Position numbers and translations under genes: made by a program
Shown here: positions 45,983-55,962 of the stretch, piece by piece
How positions within the stretch are numbered: position 1 is the stretch's first letter
How the letters are laid out: every line of letters begins with the position of its first letter
Assembly: GCF_014077005.1 (NCBI RefSeq)
Contig: NZ_JACGVC010000043.1
Span: 59,573-123,572 of the forward strand
Source of the DNA: Colwellia sp. MB3u-45
GTDB taxonomy: Bacteria; Pseudomonadota; Gammaproteobacteria; Enterobacterales; Alteromonadaceae
Length of the DNA stretch: 64,000 nt
Direction of reading: 5' to 3'
The notes under the pieces: model-generated
What the model was told of the DNA's origin: nothing
The model's input: only the letters and a program-made list of their open reading frames with translations
The model's database searches: none

Positions 45983-46699
45983 CTACCTCTGATTGTAAAT
46001 TATTTTTTGTTGGTTAAGAATAAATTCAGCTAAAAACAAATCTTCTGGCTGGGTAATTTTTATATTGTCACTGCTGCCATTGACTAAACCGCTTGCAAAA
46101 CCCGATGCTTCCATCGCTGATGATTCATCGGTAATACTGATCCCTTTTGCTAAAGCCGCAGTAATAGCTGCGGTTAGTTCAAGCGTTTTGTACATTTGTG
46201 GCGTCAGCGCATGCCACATTTGACTACGATCTAAGCTGCTTGCTACTAATTGCTCGGTATTCGCTTGCTTCATGGTATCGCGAACAGGGCTTGCTAATAA
46301 GCCGCCATGATCGTTTTTAAGACAGTAGTTAATTAAGCGAGTTAAGTCTTGATGTCGAACACAAGGCCTGGCGGCATCATGCACCAACACCCATTGTTCT
46401 TGACCAGCATGTAAATATTTTAAACCGGCAAGTACCGAATCAACACGCTCTTTGCCACCCGTAACACAGGTAATATTTTTATGATTAACTAAACTGGTAC
46501 TAGGAAAATATTCATCGTTTTCACCTAGGGCAATAATGACATGAGAAATTGCCTCGTGGCTGAGTAAACGCTGAACGGTATGTTCTAAAATAGTTATGTT
46601 TTCAATGGTTAAATATTGTTTTGGACAAGACGAACGCATGCGTTTGCCAACACCTGCAGCGGGCACTACGACAGTAAAATGCCCTAATAAGTTACTCAT
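45983..46699 (-). CDS. ispD: 2-C-methyl-D-erythritol 4-phosphate cytidylyltransferase IspD
   Basis: 238 residues (E. coli 236). The nucleotide-binding signature is [30 protein letters not shown] and the [13 protein letters not shown] segment near the end are also conserved. IspD couples CTP to methylerythritol phosphate in the non-mevalonate isoprenoid pathway, two steps before IspF, whose gene follows after one base. The ATG overlaps the ftsB stop by one base (TAATG), indicating coupled translation. Confidence 0.97.
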   Translation of the reverse strand: MSNLLGHFTVVVPAAGVGKRMRSSCPKQYLTIENITILEHTVQRLLSHEAISHVIIALGENDEYFPSTSLVNHKNITCVTGGKERVDSVLAGLKYLHAGQEQWVLVHDAARPCVRHQDLTRLINYCLKNDHGGLLASPVRDTMKQANTEQLVASSLDRSQMWHALTPQMYKTLELTAAITAALAKGISITDESSAMEASGFASGLVNGSSDNIKITQPEDLFLAEFILNQQKIIYNQR

Positions 46700-47004
46700 T
46701 ATCGCAATCGTTCCTTCTTGTCGGCATCGTCATCATTAGGAATGACGCGGAAAAATGTCTCGCCCTGTTTGATCAGACCTAATTCATGGCGAGCACGTTC
46801 TTCAATCGCTTCCGTGCCAGATTTTAAATCGTCAGTATCAGCATAAAGTAATTTGTTACGTTGCTTTAGCTTATTGTTATTGGCGAGCTGGCGAGTTACT
46901 TCTTCTTCTAATACTAGATAATCAGGCACACTGTTTTTACCAAACCAAAGTCGGTATTGCAAAAGTACCAGAAAAAGTAGTAAAACTGTCGTGATCAGCC
47001 GCAT
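46699..47004 (-). CDS. ftsB: Cell division protein FtsB
   Basis: 101 residues from the ATG at 47004 (MRLITTVLLLFLVLLQYRLWFG). The open frame runs 27 codons upstream, but this Met gives the canonical short cytoplasmic end. One membrane segment (about 4-20) is followed by a periplasmic leucine-zipper coiled coil (YLVLEEEVTRQLANNNKLKQ) and EERARHELGLIKQGETFFRVI, typical of FtsB. FtsB joins FtsL and FtsQ in the divisome and activates FtsWI. First gene of the leftward cluster that reaches rpoS; only 90 bases separate it from the upstream hypothetical gene. Confidence 0.95.
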   Translation of the reverse strand: MRLITTVLLLFLVLLQYRLWFGKNSVPDYLVLEEEVTRQLANNNKLKQRNKLLYADTDDLKSGTEAIEERARHELGLIKQGETFFRVIPNDDDADKKERLR

Positions 47005-47094
47005 AATGTATCTAAAGTTGATATCGAAGAGATAATATTGATACGCTATTATAAATACGTACCGTCTGCTGTAAACACCCAACAAGATTTAAAA

Positions 47095-47865
47095 TCAATT
47101 GTCAGGCAAATTTACCCTAGGTTGTTTGAAATTACGCCAATTAATGGTGCAAGACAATAATAATTCTCGCAATGAAGGCATAATGGGCTGCAGTTTTTGA
47201 CCATCTTTCCAACGATGCCCAGCGCAGGCTGCGCTCATTACTTTTTTCGTTGGCTTGAGTAAATTCACTTTATGACGAGTTACTTCGCTCTCTGCCTCAC
47301 TATCTGCTTCAATGTCTGCCTCACTTGCTCTGTCACCCTCATTTTTTGCCCTGTTACTTGCAGCGCTGACCGTTTCGTTATCCATTAAGTAAAACCAGCC
47401 ATAAACATTGGTTCGAAATCGCTGTTTTTCTAAATCAATTCGGTCGATACAATCGAGCACAATATGGCCATTTAACGCGATAGGCACTACTAAACCATGC
47501 ACTAACTCTTGGCTCTTATACCAAGCAGTAACAGTTTCATCATAAGCCGACAATTGGCTTATTTCAGGTGACCTAGCCACTTGCTTAGCTAACCAACTGG
47601 CATTTTGAATATCTAATGCCAGTGGTGTTTGTGCCTTTAATAACGCGAATGCTGTACGTTTAACATAATGAGGTAAGCTTTTAATTCTGCCTTGTAAACT
47701 TGCTAGCGCTAAACATTCATTGCGGGCTAAGGTGATTAACTCTCGTTCATAAAGGGCATTACACAGCTCAGCAAAGTCTGATGACTGCTGCTGTGATTGC
47801 CATAATAATGATTGAATGACCATGAATTTAATGACTACTTGAATTAACGCTGATAATTTAAGCAT
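47095..47865 (-). CDS. Protein of unknown function upstream of ftsB
   Basis: 256 residues; family not recognised. The start at 47865 is chosen as the outermost ATG, but an ATG at 47823 is equally possible and no strong ribosome-binding site marks either. Visible: a short hydrophobic start, a helical region (FAELCNALYERELITLARNECLALASLQGRI split by charged residues), LVVPIALNGHIVLDCIDRID near residue 130 and VYGWFYLMDNE near 153. A strongly acidic Ala/Ser/Glu insert follows (EGDRASEADIEADSE, about 172-192), then a Lys-rich part. No signal peptide cleavage site or catalytic motif is clear. It may share the ftsB transcript. Confidence 0.7.
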   Translation of the reverse strand: MLKLSALIQVVIKFMVIQSLLWQSQQQSSDFAELCNALYERELITLARNECLALASLQGRIKSLPHYVKRTAFALLKAQTPLALDIQNASWLAKQVARSPEISQLSAYDETVTAWYKSQELVHGLVVPIALNGHIVLDCIDRIDLEKQRFRTNVYGWFYLMDNETVSAASNRAKNEGDRASEADIEADSEAESEVTRHKVNLLKPTKKVMSAACAGHRWKDGQKLQPIMPSLRELLLSCTINWRNFKQPRVNLPDN

Positions 47866-48062
47866 ACTTGATTGTGGTTAAAGATAAAATCGCTAAAGCT
47901 GATCTGCGCATTGTTTTACCTATAGCATGACGGGTACTAACGACTTATACAGGGCTATTATTTTTAACGGTATTTTTTAAAGATGTACGACAGCGGTTAA
48001 ACAAATCTGCACCAACATGAGTTTAAATTTTAGACCAAACGAGCATTTACAAGTGGTTTGGG

Positions 48063-48068
48063 TATAAT
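48063..48068 (+). promoter_or_regulatory. Probable -10 element of upp
   Basis: A perfect TATAAT stands 37 bases ahead of the upp start. TTTACA at 48046-48051 is too close (11 bases) to be its -35, so only the -10 is supported. Confidence 0.45.
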
Positions 48069-48104
48069 ATAAAAATAGTTTCCCCGCCAGTTTTGGAGTA
48101 AATA

Positions 48105-48731
48105 ATGAGCGTAATTGAAGTAAAGCATCCCCTAATTAAACACAAACTCGGCATAATGCGTGAAGCCGATATAAGTACCAAGCGTTTTCGCGAACTTGCC
48201 TCGGAAGTTGGCTGTCTATTAACCTATGAAGCCACTAAGCACCTTGAATTAGAAACTAGAACCATCAATAGTTGGAATGGTGAAATTCAAGTAGAACAAA
48301 TTAAAGGTAAAAAAGTCACCGTTGTCCCTATTTTACGTGCAGGTTTAGGCATGATGGACGGCGTTTTAGAGCTGATTCCTAGCGCACGTATCTCTGTTGT
48401 TGGTATGTATCGTAACGAAGAAACACTAGAGCCAGTGTTTTATTTTGAAAAATTAGCGGGGCAAATTGAAGAACGTCTCGCCCTAGTGATTGACCCCATG
48501 CTAGCGACAGGCGGCTCTATGATAGCCACAATCGACTTATTAAAAGAGCGTGGTTCAAACCATATCAAAGCCCTAGTTTTAGTGGCTGCGCCAGAAGGTA
48601 TAGCCGCGTTAGAAAAAGCACACCCTGATGTTGAGCTTTATACCGCAGCTATTGATGACTACTTAGATGATGCAGGTTATATATTGCCAGGTTTAGGTGA
48701 TGCGGGTGATAAAATTTTTGGCACTAAGTAG
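48105..48731 (+). CDS. upp: Uracil phosphoribosyltransferase Upp
   Basis: 208 residues, the same length as E. coli Upp. The PRPP-binding loop is [19 protein letters not shown]; the uracil-binding end reads [41 protein letters not shown] is also family-typical. It salvages uracil to UMP in the cytoplasm. A GGAG ribosome-binding site is well placed. In E. coli upp is followed by uraA; here no uracil permease follows and the next gene is on the opposite strand. A weak hairpin lies at 48752-48775, without a T tract. Confidence 0.98.
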   Translation: MSVIEVKHPLIKHKLGIMREADISTKRFRELASEVGCLLTYEATKHLELETRTINSWNGEIQVEQIKGKKVTVVPILRAGLGMMDGVLELIPSARISVVGMYRNEETLEPVFYFEKLAGQIEERLALVIDPMLATGGSMIATIDLLKERGSNHIKALVLVAAPEGIAALEKAHPDVELYTAAIDDYLDDAGYILPGLGDAGDKIFGTK

Positions 48732-48882
48732 TTACTATAACTCAGCGACTTAAAGGTGCTATCTGCAGCATCTTTAAGGTGTTTAGCTCAATTTTTGTTG
48801 CGATAACAAACATCGAATATAGTATTTAAAAAGTGGTCGAAAAAACTCAAGTGTGCGATTGGTAACCCTGTTTATTCGTTAA

Positions 48883-50100
48883 CTACGGCATTGCGACCAG
48901 TTTATTAGCTATTTTTTTCATCGCTATCGCAGCATTATTGTCCATACCTCTATTCATCAAAATAATAAAACCATCTTTCTTATTAGGGTCAAAATATAAG
49001 GCAGTAAAAACCCCTAAATCAGCGCCCATATGCCCGATTAATCCCATGCTATTATCTCGCCAAAAAAAACGTTGTTTATCAGAAATATCCTTAGGTAATT
49101 GTAACCTTAGCATTTCTTCATACATAGCATCTGACAGCAGCTTATTACCCAATGGGTCTTTATTTTCTAGCACAGCAACTAACAGCCTACTCAAATCTTT
49201 AATACTGCTACGTATACCACCATCTGGATATTGTGGGTTACCAAAGTGAGGATAAGCGACAAAACGCTTACTTTCTGAAGCTGGATTAAAATAACCACTA
49301 ATAAACAAGTTTAACTCGGCCGATTCAGTGTCACTGCAAATAGCCAGAAATGGAATACACTGTTCAACCTCATAGGGCACAGCAATTTGTGCTAGTGACA
49401 AATCATGTAATAACCAACGGGTATCCTGCATACCTAATGGCTGAAAGATATGTTGCTGACTATATTCGGCTAAGGTGATACCGGTTGTTACTTCGACTAA
49501 ATATCCGGCTAGGCCGGCGGCTAAATTACTGTATTTCCTTTTAGCACCTGGGGCATTATTTAAAAAATATTGCCCTTGGTTATAGTTTTTTCCTGTTGGG
49601 GTTAACAAGGATTTAAGGTGTTGTTCTAATGAAATATCAGCATCTTTATTAATGGCATAACTGTCAACATCATAATAATCCGCGATACCTGAGGTGTGGG
49701 TAACCAAATGTCTTAGGGTTATTTTTTCATGAGTTATATGAGGATTATCGATTTTAAATGGCAGATAGTCGTTAATGTCTCGGTCTAAAGCTAATGTTCC
49801 TTGTTCTACCAACTGCAACAACACCAAGCCCATAATCGGCTTACTAATAGAGGCTATATTAAATAACGTATTTTGTGTCACTGCTGTGTTCAATTCGACA
49901 TTAGCTTTACCATACACTTGTAAAAAAGTGACTTTAGCGTTTGAAATTTTAGCTATGGCTAAACCGGGAATAGCGGCTTCTTGCATCAAAGCAGGGATAT
50001 ATTTTTCAATATTTTCTATCTCATCGCTCAGCGCTTTCTGCTTAGGCAAGAGATACCAAAGCAGTGGCAATAACAAAATAATAAGGACAGCTTTTTTCAT
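48883..50100 (-). CDS. Serine hydrolase, beta-lactamase/class C-like family
   Basis: 405 residues. The N-terminal hydrophobic segment (AVLIILLLPLLWYLL) without a clear cleavage site suggests a membrane anchor or signal. Family motifs: SISK in LFNIASISKPIMGLV (nucleophile Ser and Lys, near residues 84-87), YSN in KRKYSNLAAGLAGYLV and HMG in GLIGHMGADLG near the C-terminus. THTSGIADYYD is a further typical loop. The substrate (peptide, ester or beta-lactam) is not predictable. It is a different subgroup from the gene at 13964: the motifs diverge and the basic insert is missing. No co-transcribed neighbour. Confidence 0.88.
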   Translation of the reverse strand: MKKAVLIILLLPLLWYLLPKQKALSDEIENIEKYIPALMQEAAIPGLAIAKISNAKVTFLQVYGKANVELNTAVTQNTLFNIASISKPIMGLVLLQLVEQGTLALDRDINDYLPFKIDNPHITHEKITLRHLVTHTSGIADYYDVDSYAINKDADISLEQHLKSLLTPTGKNYNQGQYFLNNAPGAKRKYSNLAAGLAGYLVEVTTGITLAEYSQQHIFQPLGMQDTRWLLHDLSLAQIAVPYEVEQCIPFLAICSDTESAELNLFISGYFNPASESKRFVAYPHFGNPQYPDGGIRSSIKDLSRLLVAVLENKDPLGNKLLSDAMYEEMLRLQLPKDISDKQRFFWRDNSMGLIGHMGADLGVFTALYFDPNKKDGFIILMNRGMDNNAAIAMKKIANKLVAMP

Positions 50101-50470
50101 GGTTTAGCTCTATGGCTTAAAATACAACATCAGCATCAGCAAGATACAGGCCAAACATAACAAACTGATTTCATGAGCTTTATTTTTAGATCATAATGAT
50201 GATTGTGCTAAAATCATAAATACTGGCAAATCCGACGACTTATTCACAAGTATAACATTCAGTAAAGGCGCTATATTTGAACACTGTGGTGCAGGCAAGG
50301 TAAGTCGTACCAAAATTAAGAGTCGGCTTAAAGCCTGATGGTCACAAAAAAACCACTCATTTGAGTGGTTTTTTAATATTCAATATCGCTTAAATTAGCC
50401 GCGGGATTTTGCTACCACACGTAATAACCCAACTGGCAAACATAAGCGTCATCACACAAAAAGTTTATGA
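50101..50470. other. Gap containing the eno terminator
   Basis: 370 bases between the serine hydrolase start and the end of eno. It contains the strong hairpin at 50346-50373 and a further AT-rich stretch with the hydrolase promoter; no other gene was recognised. Confidence 0.5.
50346..50373 (-). terminator. Terminator downstream of eno
   Basis: A perfect 13-bp inverted repeat (AAAAAACCACTCA / TGAGTGGTTTTTT) with a two-base loop and T tracts on both sides. It lies about 100 bases after the eno stop and can act in both directions. Confidence 0.85.
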
Positions 50471-51784
<1,314 letters not shown>

Positions 51785-51838
51785 TTACTAGCTAGACTAG
51801 GCAGGTTATAAACGTTAAATTAAAGGTTAAAATTGCTT

Positions 51839-51869
51839 AAAAAAAACCGTAGCAATAAGCTACGGTTTT
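51839..51869 (-). terminator. Terminator between pyrG and eno
   Basis: An 11-bp perfect stem AAAACCGTAGC / GCTACGGTTTT with a five-base loop is followed on the minus strand by eight T, 13 bases after the pyrG stop. It should end or reduce pyrG transcripts before eno. Confidence 0.88.
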
Positions 51870-51881
51870 CATGAGTTTGAT

Positions 51882-53555
<1,674 letters not shown>

Positions 53556-53765
53556 CTAAATTGATTTGATGTTTGGTTAACAAATAAATTTAGTAGGACG
53601 GGAAAACATTATACTGAAAAGCCGTGTACACAACAATATGATCAAGGCATCTAGTTGCACAAAATTTCATTTAAATACTCAATATTGGCCTTAAAGCATG
53701 ATTGTATATATTAAAAAACGGGGTAAACTGGTGTTTTCCTTTGCAAAAAATAAAAATTAATCATT

Positions 53766-54344
53766 ATGACTCAACTACAAAAAGTATTAGATGCTATCGA
53801 CACCATAAATAAAGCCGATATCAACACCACGATTGTTGACGGCATTAGCCAACCTAAAGAGCTTTTGTACGGTCAATACATGACAGCTTGCCTTGAAAAA
53901 TATTGGCCAGATGCCAGTGAAAATTTACAGGTTGCGGTTCGTGCACAACACGTAAAACGCTGGCACTTAAAACGTACCGACTTCGCCATTGGCAAAAAAG
54001 GGTATTTAACCTGGCGTAAAGAATTAGGTATTTTTCATGCGGCTACCGCTAAAGCCATAATGCTTGAGCATGGCTATAGTGAAGAGGCCGCTGAAACCAG
54101 CGCGACGATTATTCGTAAAGAAAACTTAAAATCGAACAGTGAAAGCCAAACCTTGGAAGACGTAGCCTGCTTAGTGTTTTTACAATACTATTTTGATGCC
54201 TTGGCCGCTAAACATAAAGAAGAAAAAATCATTCGTATTTTACAGCTGACCTGGCGAAAAATGTCAACGCAAGGCCAAGAAATTGCCTTAAGCTTAACCT
54301 TACCGCCCCATTTAGCGCAGCTGGTGGTTAAAGCACTGGCTTAG
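53766..54344 (+). CDS. DUF4202 family protein
   Basis: 192 residues, the usual length of this conserved family. His- and Trp-rich conserved blocks are visible: VAVRAQHVKRWHLKRTDFAIGK-type residues near 60-80 (AQHVKRW), YLTWRKELGIFHAATA and LEDVACLVFLQYYFD near 140. The pattern of conserved His and Asp residues in an all-helical protein recalls HD-type metal-dependent hydrolases, but this is inference; some members are annotated as glutamyl-tRNA synthetase-like without evidence. The gene is cytoplasmic, monocistronic and divergent from pyrG. Confidence 0.87.
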   Translation: MTQLQKVLDAIDTINKADINTTIVDGISQPKELLYGQYMTACLEKYWPDASENLQVAVRAQHVKRWHLKRTDFAIGKKGYLTWRKELGIFHAATAKAIMLEHGYSEEAAETSATIIRKENLKSNSESQTLEDVACLVFLQYYFDALAAKHKEEKIIRILQLTWRKMSTQGQEIALSLTLPPHLAQLVVKALA

Positions 54345-54376
54345 TGCTTTAACCTGCAATATTCAACATTTACTTC

Positions 54377-54415
54377 CCCCTGAGCTTTTGGCTACTTGTT
54401 CAGGGGTAGCTTTTT
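54377..54415 (+). terminator. Probable terminator after the DUF4202 gene
   Basis: CCCCTGA (54377-54383) pairs with TCAGGGG (54400-54406) across a 16-base loop, and TTTTT follows at 54411-54415. The four bases between stem and T tract weaken the case. Confidence 0.45.
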
Positions 54416-54455
54416 CAGGCGATTTACCTGCTGGCCTATGGTCATTTAATGGCAT

Positions 54456-54815
54456 TCACAGATTGCTATTAGAAGTAGGTAAACGCCAAAGAAAAATAAA
54501 TGGCCAGACAACCAAGGCAACCACTAACACTTTTAACCAAATCGTAGGCAAAATATAACCCGACCACAATACAGCAACAACCATTGAACTTAAGGCTAGC
54601 ACTTTTGCGCGTTTTGGAATGCAACGAGATTGCTGCCAATGATAAATCAATGGCCCAAACACTTTATTGGCTAATAGCATGTTATACAATCGCGGCGACG
54701 ACTTAGCAAAACAGGCGGCGGCAACCAATAAAAAAGGTGTGGTGGGCAATAAAGGTAAAAAAGCGCCAATAAAAGCTAATGCCACAAAAAATATTCCCAC
54801 TATCTTTAACAACAT
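54456..54815 (-). CDS. YbaN/DUF454 family inner-membrane protein
   Basis: 119 residues (E. coli YbaN 125). Conserved opening LKIVGIFFVALAFIGAFLPLLPTTPFLLVAAACFAKSSPRL split around the LPTTPF motif, then HWQQSRCIPKRAKVLA, and a C-terminal hydrophobic pair. Two or three membrane segments place it in the inner membrane. Function is unknown; in other bacteria DUF454 genes often stand beside heme or iron genes. Here the next upstream items are the ABC-transporter remnants and the Fur box, on the same strand as the remnants. Confidence 0.9.
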   Translation of the reverse strand: MLLKIVGIFFVALAFIGAFLPLLPTTPFLLVAAACFAKSSPRLYNMLLANKVFGPLIYHWQQSRCIPKRAKVLALSSMVVAVLWSGYILPTIWLKVLVVALVVWPFIFLWRLPTSNSNL

Positions 54816-54884
54816 AACGTTATAGTACCCTCAGACTTGAGTTAAAATCCGCCGTTAATCTTCAATTAACTAGCGCTCAGTATT

Positions 54885-55000
54885 TCAGCCAAACAAATAA
54901 GCCCCTAAGATTAAAAAGACCGCGTTCATTAGCATCAAAATGGCTACATGGTAACTGATATCCGCTAATATTGCCGCTTCAGTGATCATTTTACGCGCAC
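54885..55000 (-). pseudogene. Remnant of an ABC-2 type permease (C-terminal end)
   Basis: On the minus strand the bases before the TGA at 54887-54885 translate as KMITEAAILADISYHVAI then LMLMNAVFLILGAYLFG, which looks like the last cytoplasmic helix and final membrane segment of an ABC-2 permease. No start or remainder of the gene exists; the fragment directly abuts the ATPase remnant. It is evidently what is left after a deletion. Confidence 0.6.
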
Positions 55001-55360
55001 TAGCCACTAAATAGATTTAAGGTTTCTTTCATCGTAACAAAGTCTGTAAGGCGGTATGCTGAAATACAATGCCAACTTTTTGCGATATTGACTCATCAAT
55101 GGGCTTAGCATAATAAAACACTGGCCTTTGCTCGCTTTGATAATACCTTTCATGATTTCTATGGCAGTAGTTTTGCCAACACCCTTGAGTCCGAGCAAGC
55201 CAAAACAATGACCTTTTTGAATCACAAAGTTTATATTGTTTACTGCAACAACATCTTTATAACGCTTGGTTAAGTGCTCACGCGAATAACTTATTGCAGG
55301 GCACGCCTCAATATAACCTAGCTTGTTTTCTAACCGTTCACTTAACCTATTAATACCAAA
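55001..55360 (-). pseudogene. Frameshifted, truncated ABC transporter ATPase remnant
   Basis: On the minus strand one frame gives EHLTKRYKDVVAVNNINFVI then QKGHCFGLLGLKGVGKTTAI (Walker A of a drug/ABC-2-type ATPase). The homologous reading continues in a second frame (YAKPIDESISQKVGIVFQHT, the Q-loop region), and then in a third segment (MKETLNLFSG). The signature motif, Walker B and the rest are gone. At least two frameshifts and a large deletion are needed, so this is not a functional gene, although a 72-codon open frame survives at 55007-55225. Confidence 0.85.
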
Positions 55361-55374
55361 ACAGAGATACCTTC

Positions 55375-55395
55375 AAATGATAATAATTATCATTT
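55375..55395. promoter_or_regulatory. Fur box
   Basis: A perfect 10+1+10 palindrome: AAATGATAAT, then A, then ATTATCATTT. It contains TGATAAT-A-ATTATCA, the 7-1-7 Fur consensus. It lies 69 bases ahead of the small gene at 55464. A plausible promoter follows on the plus strand (TTGCAT at 55394, 17-base spacer, TATTGT at 55417), so Fur bound here would cover the -35. Confidence 0.88.
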
Positions 55396-55463
55396 GCATT
55401 TAATTGTGTTTTCAATTATTGTTTTTAACAAAGCTGTTTTATCAAAAATATTAAGGATGAATA

Positions 55464-55682
55464 ATGGGATCAAGACAGATAAATGAAGGCTGTAGAGGTA
55501 AAGTCAAAGTTGAAATTTCAGCTTTATTGTTAGCAAAATTAATTAGCTCAGGCGCCTTAACAGGCCATAACTGTAGATGCCTAGACAACAATGCCCGTAG
55601 TACCTTATGGCAGTCGTTGCTGAACTTAAGTATTAATTCAACAACTAATTTAACGACTAACTTAAAAAGCGCGGAGAAATAA
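55464..55682 (+). CDS. Small conserved-looking protein A of a Fur-controlled pair
   Basis: 72 residues, function unknown. A clear AAGGATG ribosome-binding site precedes the ATG. Basic N-terminal half (GCRGKVKVEISALLLAKL), then GALTGHNCRCLDNNARSTLW with Cys37-x-Cys39 and another Cys at 10; the tail is a low-complexity Asn/Thr stretch. Cys and His residues suggest metal or iron-sulfur binding, which is inference. The stop is one base from the start of the next small gene, so the two form an operon. A Fur box lies upstream, predicting expression under iron limitation. I have a vague recollection of similar small proteins in Shewanella, not verified. Confidence 0.75.
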   Translation: MGSRQINEGCRGKVKVEISALLLAKLISSGALTGHNCRCLDNNARSTLWQSLLNLSINSTTNLTTNLKSAEK

Positions 55683-55683
55683 A

Positions 55684-55905
55684 ATGACCACAGAACCACC
55701 TATTGTTGATATTTACTATTTGGAAGCTTGGCTAGAAACCTTCGTTTGTTGCTGCAACCCATCAGCAAACAAACAGTCACTGGCAAAAATATGTGTTGCG
55801 ATCAATGCAATTATGCAACATGAAGACTTTGATCAAATAGCTGATCATTATTGCAGCTATCATAAAATGAAAAATTATTGGCAATGGCGTTACGACCTTG
55901 CTTAA
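55684..55905 (+). CDS. Small conserved-looking protein B of a Fur-controlled pair
   Basis: 73 residues, function unknown. A GGAG ribosome-binding site lies seven bases before the ATG, inside the end of gene A, with one base between genes. Features: YYLEAWLETF, a run of three Cys (22-24), Cys37, then a His/Cys cluster HYCSYH (His55, Cys57, His60) and a final aromatic segment (NYWQWRYDLA). The amount of Cys and His is high for 73 residues and fits a metal-handling role, but no known domain is recognised. Predicted cytoplasmic. It is convergent with tmcA, with a large inverted repeat after the stop. Confidence 0.75.
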   Translation: MTTEPPIVDIYYLEAWLETFVCCCNPSANKQSLAKICVAINAIMQHEDFDQIADHYCSYHKMKNYWQWRYDLA

Positions 55906-55950
55906 TACCCAGTTGATTAATGACCTGTGCATTTTTAATCAACTGGGTAT
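55905..55950. repeat. Perfect 16-bp inverted repeat after the small-gene pair
   Basis: ATACCCAGTTGATTAA (55905-55920) is exactly complementary to 55935-55950, with a 14-base loop. There is no T tract on either strand. It overlaps the stop of small gene B and lies 13 bases from the tmcA stop, so it may end both transcripts by structure. A related ATACCCAATTCATTG sequence occurs near 58370. Confidence 0.8.
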
Positions 55951-55962
55951 AACACTGACTGT

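Noticed and set aside
48046..48068. Full sigma-70 promoter TTTACA / TATAAT for upp
   Set aside because: The spacer is only 11 bases; only the -10 element is kept.
48752..48775. Terminator after upp
   Set aside because: AAAGGTGCT / AGCATCTTT forms a stem with one wobble pair, but the bases after it are not T-rich; too weak to list.
55007..55225. 72-codon open frame with an intact Walker A as a real gene
   Set aside because: The homologous reading continues in other frames after frameshifts and the protein lacks all later ATPase motifs; it is a pseudogene fragment.
55451..55699. 82-codon open frame on the minus strand
   Set aside because: It is antisense to the small gene at 55464, which has a good ribosome-binding site, coupling to the next gene and a Fur-controlled promoter; the antisense frame has none of these.
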